Shown here: in pieces, positions 11,029-21,810 of the stretch
Position numbering within the stretch: the first letter of the stretch is position 1
Layout: every line of letters begins with the position of its first letter
From: Basidiobolus meristosporus CBS 931.73
Taxonomy: Eukaryota; Basidiobolomycota; Basidiobolomycetes; Basidiobolales; Basidiobolaceae
Direction: 5' to 3'
NCBI GenBank assembly: GCA_002104905.1
Contig: MCFE01000581.1
Location: 1 to 56,249 of the forward strand
DNA length: 56,249 nucleotides
Translations under genes and position numbers: made by a program
The notes under the pieces: generated by a model
Told to the model about the DNA's origin: nothing
Database searches by the model: none
What the model saw: only the letters and a program-made list of their open reading frames with translations

Positions 11029-11717
11029 GCTTTGTCAGACTACCCTTGACTTACCTATGGATCTCTACCTTCTACCCAAAGTTCTTGAGAAGAACTTGTA
11101 AAGGAATACCTACCGTAAGTATCACCCTGAATCTCTCCCTAGTCTTGTCCTCTAAAGGCAAAGATACTTTACCTTTGTAAGATTATTGGCCCAAGCTGCA
11201 TTCACCTTATTACCCTGCCGGTGTAGTTTTCAGTTGTTACAGTATTGGAAGCTTTAGTACAATACTCTATCAGAGGATGTTAAAGCCAGTACCTTCTGAA
11301 GTGATGCTAACTTATTCAAAGTTGGGGATTGTAGCTCAATAATTGTATTCCTGACAAACTAGTGACTTTATAACCCACATATTAGCTAGTAGTATTTAGT
11401 ATTCCTGAACAAGCTCAAGAAACCTCTCCATCTCCTGCTACCCCAACATGTCCAGTCTAGAATATAAATTTGCAAGCGTTGTAGTGGGGTCACAGTGACA
11501 CCCACTGACAGATGTGTTCATTTCCATATTTTCTACTTCCCTATTTCTCTACTACACTAATTTTAGTTTTATCCCATTTGCCTTGCCTGATCAGTACTAT
11601 TCCATAAGCTGGTTGACTATCACACCTGCTTACCTTATTGCATAATTTATCCCCCACTTTATGTAATATTACTAGCAGTAAGTGCTTATATAGTAGGCAA
11701 GTACCTGCACCAGCACC
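11029..11717 (+). other. Gypsy leader copy 1 and unassigned spacer
   Basis: 11090-11400 is similar to 12120-12440, the leader immediately before the gypsy gag. Shared landmarks are GGCAAAGATACTTT, GGAAGCTTTAGTACA and TTGGGGATTGTAGCTCA, the last with a tRNA A-box look. So a second, gag-less leader of the same or a sister element sits here. From about 11400 to 11717 I recognise nothing. Confidence 0.45.
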
Positions 11718-12033
11718 TGTGACACATGATCAACCTGTGTCACCATCCCACCATTTTCACACCATATAGGGTATCCCTATGTTACAGAGGTTTCAGAGTA
11801 CTGATTCCTGATTAGTTGGATTTGCTGTGCCTCTTAGAACCTTCTGGCACCTACTTAGAACATTCTTAGGTTATTCTGATGTCATTAAGATTTCTATTGA
11901 TATCCAGAACCTTCTGGAACACCATGATTAGTAATCACTTAGTCAATAAGAAAAGTATATAAGGGAGGCTATCTCTTAACATTAAATTATCATCCCTTTT
12001 ATCAATATACTGACTTACTGAGTAGTGTGATCA
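11718..12033 (+). repeat. Candidate second gypsy LTR (LTR-2)
   Basis: The block begins TGTGACACATGATCAACCTG and ends near GTGTGATCA. The first bases form a hairpin: GTGACACA (11719-11726) pairs with TGTGTCAC (11736-11743). A TATATAA box lies at 11956-11962, a good distance upstream of the leader and gag. Position, TG...CA ends and promoter-like content suggest the 5' LTR of the element whose gag starts near 12450. No second copy is present in the window to prove the boundaries. Confidence 0.4.
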
Positions 12034-12439
12034 CTGCTACCTGCTGCTACCTAAGCTTCCAACCCCAGACCACAGGAGACTCCCAGAAAACCACATTGAC
12101 AGCCAACTGGCCTTGGAGGCACTACCTGTGAGGAATACTCGGAGTAGGTATCTTTTATTATATTTGATTCTTTCCCAAGCTTGTTCTTGTACAGGCAAAG
12201 ATACTTTTCTGTCCTTGTTACTATTGACCACAGCTGCATTCTTATCAAGTCCCTGCTGGTGGAGTTTACAGTTGTTTTGACTTTGGAAGCTTTAGTACAT
12301 TGTCATCTCAAAGGATGGTGAGCTCAGCACATACTTTTGTTAAGATGCCAGCTAAGTTGGGGATTATAGCTCAGTAGTTTTCCCCTGATAAGCTTGTGGC
12401 TTTATTCCTCATCACATTAGATTAGAGACAGAACCAAAG

Positions 12440-13198
12440 TATCCCTAGCAAGCTTTTGCCAGCGGTTATTGCACCCAGTGAACACCCCACACACAAAACA
12501 CTTGAGAAGTGTTGGATGCATCTCTCCCTTGGACCTATACACTACCACAGTGTCATGCCTGCCTTTGCCCAGCTGCAACAAGACAATGGAACTGCCCTGA
12601 AATGGTTCTCCCCTCTGGTGGAAACCAACTCCCCCCTACTCAGTGACTACCATGCCTTCCTCAGAGAAGTGCATCTAACATTTGACAACATTGACCAAGC
12701 CAGAACTGCTGCCAACAAGATCAAGAACTTGCAGCAAGGAAACAGACCTCCATCTGCCTATGCTTCTAATTCCACCTACTAGTCAGTGACTTGAGTCTTT
12801 GGGATGATGCTGCCCTAATTAGTCAGTTTCAAGATAGACGCAATGAAGTCAGTGACCTACTACCCACACTCCCTAACCCAACTACCTTGGGTGAAGCTAT
12901 ACATTAAGCAATCCAATGTGACAATCACCTTTTCCGGATGAAACAAAAGTTCCAACATACTTATCATCCAACCTCATTCCCAGTAATCCAGTCACCCAGT
13001 ACTAAGCCTGATGATCCTATGCAAATTGACAGTGCCAAATACACAAAACTTACGACAGAAGAAAGATCCAGACGTCAACAGGCAAACCTCTGCCTTTACT
13101 GTGGCCAACCAGGCCATTTTACCAAGTCTTGTCCCAACAAGAAGTCCAGCTTCAAACTCATGCAATTATTAAGTGAACAGCCTTCTCCAGAGTTGTAG
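12440..13198 (+). pseudogene. Ty3/gypsy gag with CCHC knuckle, broken
   Basis: Gag of a gypsy element. 12456-12782 carries the retrotransposon gag core (NGTALKWFSPLVE, then AFLREVHLTFDN and AANKIKNLQQ). A stop at 12780 is followed in another frame by LWDDAALISQF, LPNPTTLGEAIH and QCDNHLFRMKQKF, the usual end of the gag core. 12938-13195 then ends with an intact CCHC zinc knuckle, CLYCGQPGHFTKSC (C-X2-C-X4-H-X4-C). The start is uncertain because the first ~30 residues match the family poorly. Protease and most of RT should follow but are missing: the frame ends at 13196-13198 and RT C-terminal sequence starts within about ten bases. Confidence 0.85.
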
Positions 13199-13203
13199 AA
13201 AGT

Positions 13204-13700
13204 AGAAGCCATCCAATCCTGACAAACTCTCTGCTCTGTAAAAGAAGTCTAAACCTTCCTTGGATTTGCCAACTTCTACTGCAGATTTGTTGCCAACTAC
13301 TCCAAGATAGTCACTCCCTTGACAAAGCTCATCCAGAAAGTCTGCCCTTTGCCTGGAATAAGGAACAGTCTGAGTCCTTTGATTCTACCAAGAAATCCTT
13401 CCTGTGTGCCCCATTGCTTGTCCACCCCAACTTTGAGAGTCCTTTCATCATAGAAACTAATGCCCCTGACTTTGCCCTTGGTGCCATCCTTTCCCAGTAT
13501 GATGACAAAGATGTGCTACACCCTATTGCATTCTACTTGCAAAAATTTCCTACAGCTGAAGTAAACTATGACATCTATGACAAGGAACTACTTGCAATCA
13601 TTGTTGCCTTTGAACAATGGAGACACTACCTTTATGGTGCAGCTCAAAAGGTAAAGATCTTCCATGACCACAAGAACCTTGAGTACTTTACCACCTAAAA
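13204..13700 (+). pseudogene. Ty3/gypsy RT remnant and RNase H
   Basis: The segment begins in the RT connection (KVEAIQS, then FLGFANFYCRFVANYSKI and PLTKLIQK). It continues into RNase H (13414-13698) with the motifs FALGAILSQYDD, AEVNYDIYDKELLAI and AFEQWRHYLYGA. The first catalytic acidic site is ETNA, where the minus-strand relative at 47439-47711 has ETDA, so the catalytic Asp is replaced by Asn. A stop interrupts the frame at 13696-13698. Comparison with the minus-strand copy shows that all of protease and the RT fingers and palm have been deleted at about 13200. Confidence 0.85.
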
Positions 13701-14895
13701 AGTACTGAGCAGGAGACAAGCCAGATGGTCCCTCTTCCTGTCTAGCTTTGACTTTGTCATCACCTATAGACCTGGTGTGAAACAAGGAAAACCAAATGCC
13801 TTGTCCAGAAAGATGGAGCATTCCCTTGAAGAAGAGGATGATGCATGTTGGCAAATGAAAAACCTTGTACTCAACAAAAGACATTTTGAGCTCCTTGTAA
13901 CCCAGTCCTCCACTATTATAGCTCCTCTACTCCTTGAGAAGGTCAAGACCAGCCAAGCCACCAACTCCACAGCGGCAATAATCAAGAAATTCCTCAAGTC
14001 TCCCACTGACCCACCACCCAAGTACCCAAACCTCCAGCACCTACATCTAGTCAATAACATCATCTATAACCAGCATCAACTGTTTGTCCCAGACCTTGAT
14101 ACCTGGTTAGATATCATCCACTCTTGCCATGATGCAATGGCTGCAGGACATATTGGTATTGCCAAAACTATGGATGCAATCAAGAGAGACTTCTGGTGGC
14201 CCAAGATGATATCCCTTGTCAAGGAGTACCTCCAATCCTGTGACACAAGTAATTGTGCAAAATCTGCCAGACACCGGCCATATAGACTTCTTCAACCCTT
14301 GCTAATTCCTGACCAGCAATGGAAGTCAATTTCAATGGACTTCATAACTAACCTCCCAGAGTCCATCCAATTTAATTCAGTCCTGGTAGTGGCAGATAGA
14401 CTCACAAAGATGGCTCACCTCATTCCCTGCTCCAAGAATATGAATGACAAGGAGATTGCCCACCAAGTAATCAAGAACATTTTCTGGCTCCATGATATCC
14501 CAAGTGACATTGTATCTGATAAAGGACTCCAGTTCATATCAAAACTCTGGAAATACTTCATGCAATATCTTGGTGTGCAAGTCAAGCTCTCAACTACTTT
14601 TCATCCTCAGTCAGATGGTCAGAGGGAGAGAATTAACCAGATTCTTGATCAATACCTCTGGTGCTATATCAACTATCAGCAAGACAACAGGACCCAGCTG
14701 CTACCACTAGCAGAATTTGCCTACAACAACTCATGGCATAGTGCAACCGGTCTCACACCATTCCATGTTATGGTTTTCATCTGCAATTTGATATTCAGAT
14801 TCCAACAAACCCTAAGAGCCCCCAGCAGCCAAGCATGCATCAACAATTCTAGATATCCAAGAAACACTCAAGAAAGTACTATGCTCAGCCTGTGA
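13700..14895 (+). pseudogene. Ty3/gypsy integrase (longest ORF here)
   Basis: This is the longest open frame in the window: 372 residues in the stretch 13777-14895, preceded by FDFVITYRPGV from the RNase H end. The HHCC zinc domain has His at about 118 and 125 and Cys at 155 and 160; the spacing CDTSNC is off the usual CDTC, which the minus-strand copy keeps. The integrase core has D188 (SMDFITNLP), D248 (VSDKG, usually SDRG) and E284 ([10 protein letters not shown]). AYNNSWHSATGLTPF marks the core end. It is open but embedded in an element lacking protease and RT, so it is at best a non-autonomous remnant. Confidence 0.88.
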
Positions 14896-15265
14896 GGGGT
14901 ACAAGAAGTTTGCAGACAACAAATGGCAGCCTAGCCCCAAGCTTAATGAAGGAAATTCAGTATGGCTCTTGAGAAGAAACATTGTTACCAGCCACCCTTG
15001 TGACAAATTAGACTACAAGAAGCTAGGGCCTTTCAAGAACAAGAAGAAACTTAGTCCAGTTTCATACCAACCACAGCTGCCACCAATTTTGAAAATCCAC
15101 AACACATTCTGTGTATCCCTACCAGAGCCATTCCATGAGAGTACTCTACCCAACTAGCACCCAGCAAATCACCCAGCCATCCAAGTAGACAAACACCAGG
15201 AGTTTGAAGTTCAGCAAGTATTGGATTCAAAGTACATGAAATCCCAACTTTACTATCTTGTAGAC
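14896..15265 (+). pseudogene. Gypsy integrase tail with chromodomain start
   Basis: Reading continues in shifted frames from the integrase into a GPY/F-type module (NIVTSHPCDKLDYKKLGPFK, then PPILKIHNTFCVSLPEP). After a stop the reading resumes with HQEFEVQQVLDSKYM and QLYYLVD, which fits the first strand of a chromodomain. This places the element with chromoviruses. The sequence is cut at about 15265, where Tnp2 transposase sequence begins, so the rest of the chromodomain and the 3' LTR are missing. Confidence 0.7.
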
Positions 15266-15284
15266 TGATTGAGTTAATATTACC

Positions 15285-16340
15285 ATATGCAATAATACAA
15301 ATGCAAGAACTGGGTGAACTAGATATGTATTTATTTCAGTGGCCTTCTGTTTTTTTCAGCTTTTGTGCAAGGAGTTTATGGCAGGAGTTGAGTGGTTATA
15401 TTACAAACATAAAGCTGAATGCATACATCTCTGCTGCTACTGTATCCATTTGCTACTCCATCTTGCCTAGTGTGTGGAGAATATTGGGCCTTGCTTTGCC
15501 TTTTGGGTGTTTCCTATGGAGCAGATGTGTGGGTAGATAGGAAGACATATTAAATTGCAAGTTTACCATATCCCAATCTCATCAAGAATATTACCTTCAA
15601 GTCTGCCATGGATGTGATGAGTTGGCAAATGGAGGACAGTCAGGAAGAATTGGAATATACTGAGGACATTTGTGCATGCTGAGTCACCTATGCATATGGC
15701 AGTAAGAAGCTAAGCAGCCCCAATGAGTGGGTAATCTGTCAAGTAATGCAAAGTTGGGTTGGGTGCAACAAGGAACTAGTTTTTATTAGGAAAGCTCTAC
15801 CAAATATGCCAAGTTTCTCTTGGTCACAAGCAATTTTTTCACAATTCAATACAGAATTCACACAAACAAGAGCCAGAGTGCACCTAGAAGGGGGACTAGA
15901 ATCTGGCAGGGAAAATCAAAATATTTGCTAAATACTGCAAAGTTCTTTGTGGATATTCAGGCAGTATTCATGGCAGAAGTGGTGGCAACTAATAATGTGT
16001 TTACAAGATATATATATTACTAGCAATACAAGGTATATGGCAACTTTGCAAGTATTGCACTAGAAAGCTGTAAAGTTGAGGTGATAGAGGTATATGAATT
16101 GCAGCAGGTGTGCATATTTGTGGAGGTTAGTAAGCAAGAAGCCATGATTTTACTATTTGAACTATTTGTGGAATACCCAAGGTAGTAGTGGGTAAGCAAA
16201 TAAAGAGGGGTGCTTCTACAGTGGAATATATGAATTGTGCAAGGGGAGGTAGAATAAGGGAATACTATTTGGCAAATTGGTACAGTAGCATTATACAGAA
16301 CTAGCTGTAGGCCACTATACTGCTGTGATAATGTCATCAG
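15285..16340 (+). pseudogene. T5 Tnp2 transposase C-terminal part
   Basis: Homologous to T3 from about 52345 and to T4 from about 42935. It starts with ATACAAATGCAAGAACTGG and contains the FWVFPMEQMCG-like region (about 15505-15540). It continues further than T1: FIRKALPNMPSFSW, EFTQTRARVHLEGGLESG, then FVDIQAVFMAEVV and a valine-rich tail (FVEVSKQEAM). About 130 bp are deleted near 15345 relative to T3. This copy, the T4 copy and the window end together define the transposase 3' end. Frames are interrupted several times. Confidence 0.75.
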
Positions 16341-16664
16341 AGGCTTGTCATGAGGCCATCAAAGCACGATCAAGTTTCTTACTATATAAGACAATATGAT
16401 GTAATAGCCAGTGAGATCCACTCAAATAGTTATAGAATGCACTAAGCCCACCACAATGATATGCAACTCTTGTTACAACACTGCCCAAACACTCTCCTAT
16501 TTTTCAGCTATTTTGGCAGCAAAATTAGCCAAATGCCATTGTGATCCTGTCATAGGATTGTGTACGGGGTCATTAATTCCAAGCTGCTGGTATTATAATG
16601 GTCTCCTAACAGGATCCTGATGACAGATCTGGATCAGATCCATCTGCTGGACCAAATTATATTT
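16341..16664. other. No feature recognised
   Basis: AT-rich sequence between the end of T5-like sequence and the first LINE fragment. A 69-residue open frame on plus (16411-16620) with several cysteines shows no family resemblance, so I do not call it a gene. A CAGATCTGGATCAGATCC partial palindrome lies at 16623-16640. Confidence 0.3.
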
Positions 16665-18160
16665 CATAGGGAGATCCACATGTAAGAATTCTGCACCCTA
16701 GTGAGCAATCAGCTGTGTTCTCAGTTCCTAATGGAGTGGGTCAAGGCTCTGTGCTTGGCCCTTTACTACTTGCCATATTCCTGAATGACTTCTCAAGACT
16801 CTCAGCTGATGGCCTGATTATCCATACTGCTGATGATATCAGAATACTTATATCCAATGTCCTGCAAGACTCCAAGACCCTCCACCTGTATCCGCAGAAG
16901 AATAATCTCTAGCTTTCCATTACAAATACAGTATCTTTGGGTAGTCCTATCTATATAGAGGCCAGCACTCTACCTGCTCAAGTTTCTGCTACATATCCCT
17001 AAGAAAAAAACTAAAAAAAAGGCCAGCATTACACCATTATAGTATTAGCTGAATTCCAAGCTTCCCAAAATTAACAGTTGTCAATATCTCAGGTACTAGC
17101 TACTGAGCAGACAAGCAAGCCTATTTTCCTGGAGGAGACTAGGCCAACTGCATCCATACCAAGTCTGGTAAATAGCTGACCACTACTTCCATCAAAAATT
17201 GTGAATAAAAATTTAAGCAAAAAACCATCTCAATACCGGCAAAATACCATCACAATACCTGCAGAAAATCCAATGAATTCCAAGTTTAAGATTTTTCATT
17301 GGGTATCATGACTTCCCTTTTCTTTCTATGGACTATATCCTTGAGCACACGTGAATAAGAGAATCATCCTGGCAAAACAGTCACTCCTCAAGCTTATAGC
17401 TTTTAACCCTCCTACAATGTATACTACCAGCTGCCTCCTTCTACCCAAGCAGTTTGTCTTCCCTGTCCTAGATTTTGGATTACTGCTACTACCACTTACT
17501 TCTAGAGTCTGCACTAAGCTCAACAAGTTTGCAGTCTGATGCGTTACCTCCTTAATGCCTCATCTGCCCCAATACCCCTACAGAAATGCTATTCTTGGTA
17601 CATTTGGGTTTATGCCTTATAGCTCAGACTATTCCATACTAGACCCAGAAGATATCTCAGACCCCACCACTGCAACATCCCACTGATCAAGGCCTGGAAG
17701 AGCCCCCATCACAATATACCTGGCCCCTGCTGGAGAAGCATACTTGGAGATCCAAATATTAAGAAGTTTGCAAATTATATTCTGCAGTCAGAAAAGCCCA
17801 ATTTGGCCTACCTGCAATACCTGACAGACCTTTGGCAGCAATATCTGAAGCTGCACACTCCCTTCATAATGGTATGAATCAAATATGTTTCCCTTACAGA
17901 TGCAGTTGACATATAATTGTTATATCAATTCATGTCATATCTACCTTATTAATGTTGTTCACAAATCATTCTTACCCCTCTTCCCACTGAGCAATGTTTT
18001 GATCACTGAATAACTATCATCTCTCCTGATTAACTTACCTTCAAATTCCCCTCAGCTACAAACTCTTGTATCAAAGCTAAAACAGTAGTGTTAGCCTCTT
18101 TGTTTCAATTGAGATATAGACTTCACCTATTGGTTACTGTCTTTCCACCTGAAGATCCAC
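16665..18160 (+). pseudogene. LINE reverse transcriptase 3' end, copy 1
   Basis: Non-LTR retrotransposon relic of the jockey/CR1 type. 16715-16912 holds the RT motif VGQGSVLGPLLLAIFLNDF followed by HTADDIRI, where the catalytic ADD (16829-16837) is kept, then LQDSKTLHLYPQKNNL. After a foreign insertion, the post-RT part reads KRIILAKQSLLKLI and PTMYTTSCLLLPKQFVFPV (17351-17539), as in the region that follows RT in CR1/jockey elements. The copy ends near 18160 and abuts copy 2 head-to-tail. It is 5'-truncated just upstream of the SVPNGV motif. Confidence 0.7.
16998..17305. mobile_element. ~0.3-kb insertion in LINE copy 1
   Basis: Copy 2 of the LINE reads GCTACATATCTTTGCTTCCC without a break, whereas copy 1 has about 308 extra bases between GCTACATAT and CTTCCCTTTTC. 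The extra piece starts with an A-rich run (16999-17022) and contains two similar blocks, ACCATCTCAATACCGG and ACCATCACAATACCTG (about 17226-17262). It has no coding. It could be a short non-autonomous element; termini and target duplication are not clear to me. Confidence 0.45.
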
Positions 18161-19285
18161 AAGCAAGAATCCTGCACCCAAGCTAGCAATTAGGTATTCT
18201 CTCAGTTCCTAATGGTGTAGTTTAGGGCCCTGTGCTTGGTCCTATACTGTTTGCTATCTTCTTGAATGACTTCCTAGGAGCTTCAGCTGACTGCCTGGTT
18301 ACCCTCCTTACTGATGCTATCATAATAACCTCCTCCAATGTGCAGTAAGACTGGCAGACCATCTACCAGTATCTGCAGAAGAATAATCTCCCACTTTCCA
18401 TTACAATAATAGTACCTTTGGATAGTCCTATCTTTCTAGAGGACTGCACTCTACCTGCTCAAGTTGCCGCTACATATCTTTGCTTCCCTTTCCTTCCTAC
18501 TAGACAATATTCTGGAGCACACCTGAGCAAGAGAATCATCCTGGTGTGGCAGGAACTTGGCAAGCTTATCACTGTTACTCCTACAAATTCTGCTCCCAGC
18601 TGCCTCCTTCTGCTCAAGTAGTTTGTCTTCCCTGTCATGGAACTTTGCTTACCAGTTCTAGCTCTTACTTTAGGGACTGCACTAAACTTGCCAAGCTTGC
18701 AGTCTTGTGCATTACCTCCTTGATGCCGCATCTGCCTGCATGCCCCTATAGACATGTAATTCTTAGTACTTTTAGGCCTATGCCATACATATCAGACTTC
18801 TTTACCCTTGAATCACATTATATATAGACTGCACCACCTCAATAGCCCACTGATCAAGGTCTGGAAGAGCACTCATCACACTACACCTGGCTCCTACTTG
18901 AGAAGCAAATATGGAGATCCAGATGTCAAGGAGTTTGCTAATTATATCTTGCAGTCAGGAAAGCCCATGAAAGCGTTTATAAAGCACTTGAAAGACCCTT
19001 GGCAGCAATATCTGGAGCAGCATATTCCCTTTATGAATAGTATCAATCCATACCATATTCCCATTAGTAATGTTGTTGACAAATCAATCTTACTTCTCTG
19101 GTTATTCTCCCTTGCCACTCAAAGAGTCTCAAGCACTGAAGAATTATTGTTTCTTCTGGTTAACTTACCTATTAATTCCCATCAGCTACACACTTATTTA
19201 TCAAAGCTACAACAGTAGTGCTAGCTTCTTATTTCAACTGAAATAAAGATCTCACCTGGTGGTGACTGACTCCCCCACTTGGTAA
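18161..19285 (+). pseudogene. LINE reverse transcriptase 3' end, copy 2
   Basis: Second, head-to-tail copy of the same LINE 3' region. It begins at almost the same internal point as copy 1 (GAAGATCCACAAGCAAGAATCC). The RT block is more decayed: the ADD position reads TDA. The following region is clearer: HLSKRIILVWQELGKLITV (18418-18621), TKLAKLAVLCITSLMPHLPA, then 18808-19218 (136 residues) with KVWKSTHHTTPGSYLRSKYG and a leucine-rich end. The stop at 19216-19218 is followed by about 65 bases shared with copy 1, probably the 3' UTR. No poly(A) or short-repeat tail is obvious. Confidence 0.7.
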
Positions 19286-19722
19286 TACTAAATAAGATTT
19301 TGCCTGTTAGTGATTATCATCCCCCTGACCTTAAGGCATTATGTAGCAAGAATACAAAAAGTTAATTGTGCCAAATAGTGCCACTGCTTGGATGCAATGT
19401 TAAAGACCCCTATACTTCCATTGAAAGAAGTGACAGACAATGCACAACTTATATTATAGACAAAGTGACCATATATTGTCCACTCATTCTTTCCCACTAT
19501 GCATTACTATTTCTGAGGATTTACTATGCAAGATCTGCAACATCTATATTATTATGGACAGTTAGATATACTTTATATAGCTTAAGATTTTTGTAATCCT
19601 CAGTGCATTTGTAGTACCAGGAGAGAACTGGTACTATGTGGCATGATTCAGCAGAGCAAGTCTATTAACCATGATTTTACTGGTACACATATAACTTACT
19701 TCATGAGTGTATTTCAATGTGA
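19286..19722. other. No feature recognised; upstream of secreted-protein relic
   Basis: AT-rich, with short open frames only (for example 19366-19596) that have no resemblance to known families. It contains TATATAG and TATATTATAG stretches. Because it lies directly upstream of the signal-peptide ORF at 19723, it may include that gene's old promoter, but no element can be assigned. Confidence 0.3.
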
Positions 19723-20190
19723 ATGAAACTCCTTGACAAGATACACTTTACTACTGCAGCAGTGATTTTGGCCCTTGCTTCTCTTCAGCTGGTGGTTGCC
19801 GCTCCAATTGTGTACTCTTCTCCTTGTACCAGTCAGTATCAATGGGTCCATTAGTGTAGCTCACCATGTGCACTGGATGCAGAAGGCTGCTATCAGAATG
19901 ATCAAGTCTTGCTCACCATTAAGACATCAAATGCCTAAGTGCCTTTATTGTGACAGATATTAACCACTGTTGCCAGAAAACACAATGATCTAATAACAGC
20001 TTCAACATGAAATATCAAGCAGATCCCAGTCTCAGAGCAGAGTGCTTTGCAAGCACATCAGAATATACCAAACAGATGGATGCTGAGCACTTCAAAGATA
20101 GCTGCTCAAGTCTCAATGTCTTTATGCAGCCTACCCAAGATGTGCAATACCCGGCACTCATGGTTGAGACCTAATGTGTCTCAGACTATC
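19723..20190 (+). pseudogene. Small secreted cysteine-containing protein relic, copy 1
   Basis: The ATG at 19723 opens a 43-codon frame (stop TAG 19852-19854). It has a textbook signal peptide: MKLLDKIHF, then a hydrophobic core TTAAVILALASLQLVV, with likely cleavage near AA|P at residues 26-28. The mature part reads SPCTSQY and, past the stop in the same frame, CSSPC and EGCYQNDQV. A further in-frame coding-like stretch (about 19997-20180) reads DPSLRAECFASTSEYTKQMD and AEHFKDSCSSLNVF. A related copy with the same motifs sits at 21811. Family unknown to me; an effector-like or other secreted protein is possible. Broken by at least one stop and a frameshift, or by an unrecognised intron. Confidence 0.6.
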
Positions 20191-21810
20191 CTGACCAAAG
20201 TGAATGATATACCTCCTGTGCTGATAATAGCACTTGAGGTAGCCTAATAAAGCTTACATACTTGTTCTCTCAGCCAAGAAGAAATTGGGAAGTTGATAGA
20301 AATAATATGAGTAGTATGACATTAGGTATACAATATATTGATTGATGGCAAAGTTCCTACTTATATACCTGGGCTTAACCCTCACCCTCATATAAATATT
20401 TACCACTCATATAATGGTTGCTAAACAGGGAGGCATAATCCATCTTTAACAATGGTGATGGTGTATGTTTCTGGTCCAAACATTGTGCTGTCTACAAAGT
20501 TTAGGGTGCTACTATGACCAGAGTACAGTGTATACAGACAAGGAACACAAAGGTGGATAAAATATAAATAGCGCAATGCATCATGCAACATTTAGCTTTC
20601 TGTACAAGGTATTTGGCCAGACACTCTTGTGTAACTGGGTCAGCAAAGGTTACACTCTGGTATGTATTATGTATACTTCTGGTTCAAATAACAAAAGATA
20701 TCTTCAGCTCATCAGTTGAGAAGATCGATTTCAGCCAGGCCATTTCCCCCCCAATGTTCTAAGAAATTGGCTATCCCAGTATGAGCAATGTAAAATCTGT
20801 TTAGATATCTAATCAAGAGCAATATGTCATTCTAGAGTTACATTTCAAATAGGAAGCAATGCTCACTGATTTCAAATGCATTCTGTGCCATCCCATAGTG
20901 CATCCATCTGATAATTGGATAATTGTCAAAGCACTTATTTCAGGGGTCAAAAGCTTCAAGCTTCTCTACTTAACCTGTGGTAGTTGTGGAAAGAGCCTTC
21001 TCTAACAATGATGAAGAAAATGGGCATGCATCTCATTGGGATGGAATGTCAAGTTGTGAAGCCAGTCACATTACTGAACACTGAACATAGTGTAGTAATC
21101 CGCCATGGAGGACACAGTGCTGTGCACCTCCAGGTCTATTGTGAATCTCTGCTAAGCCCAGGAATGCCAATGAAATTGGTTGGCCCAGTAGCAAGCTATT
21201 CTTAGAAATTTATTAAAGTTAAGACAAATAAATGAACCAGCTATGTTGACACAAATTGTCATGGAGAAGCCTGACACAAAAGTCACTGCATATAAATAAA
21301 GTTAAGACTGCTTTAAGGAACCAGGATTTTGGTTTGTTTTTTCTGTGGTAAATGAAGCCAAATATAATTGCTTGAAAGTGGGAGTTTCCTGTTTATATAG
21401 GGGAGAGTAAGGGTAACTGTGCTATATTTATAGCATTTTCAAGACAAAGAGTGTATAATTGAAGTGATTGTAGACTAATATAATCCAAAAAAGAACCTCA
21501 AGCACATTGAGAAAGGCCCAGAATTTAGTGTGCCAGAATTCCAAATTTGGATACAACATAACTCTGTCAGATCACATTTTAAAAGTTTGGATTGTCTAAT
21601 TTATCCAGCATTGAGCATCAACTCTCTCTGGTGTTCCTCATTACTAAATCAAGTTTAATAGATGATATGCATATTAGTGAGCAAATCCAAAGTCTTCCAA
21701 ATCCCTCAGTATATGTTTTTTACCACTCACTGACTGCTAAAATTTTGTCAGCCTCCTGACCACATTAGATTACTTACTATGCTATTTATTCATGGGTATG
21801 TCACCCATCA
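20191..21810. other. Unassigned 1.6-kb stretch
   Basis: AT-rich DNA with no clear repeats or families. An open frame at 20984-21205 on plus (73 residues, no ATG at its start) gives no resemblance. It could hold 3' parts of the preceding secreted-protein relic, since copy 2 also shows coding-like text downstream of its cysteine motifs, but I cannot align it convincingly. Confidence 0.3.

Noticed and set aside
12037-12248. Minus-strand ORFs of 64-65 residues in the gypsy leader
   Set aside because: They overlap each other in different frames, lie inside a noncoding leader and have no family resemblance.
12358-12400. tRNA gene or tRNA-derived SINE head (GGGGATTATAGCTCAGTAG)
   Set aside because: It has a good A-box but no B-box or cloverleaf downstream, and a diverged copy at about 11325 lies in the same gypsy leader. 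It is a leader feature, not a tRNA gene.
13777-14895. Functional integrase gene
   Set aside because: The frame is open, but the zinc domain spacing is altered and the element lacks protease, RT and a 3' LTR.
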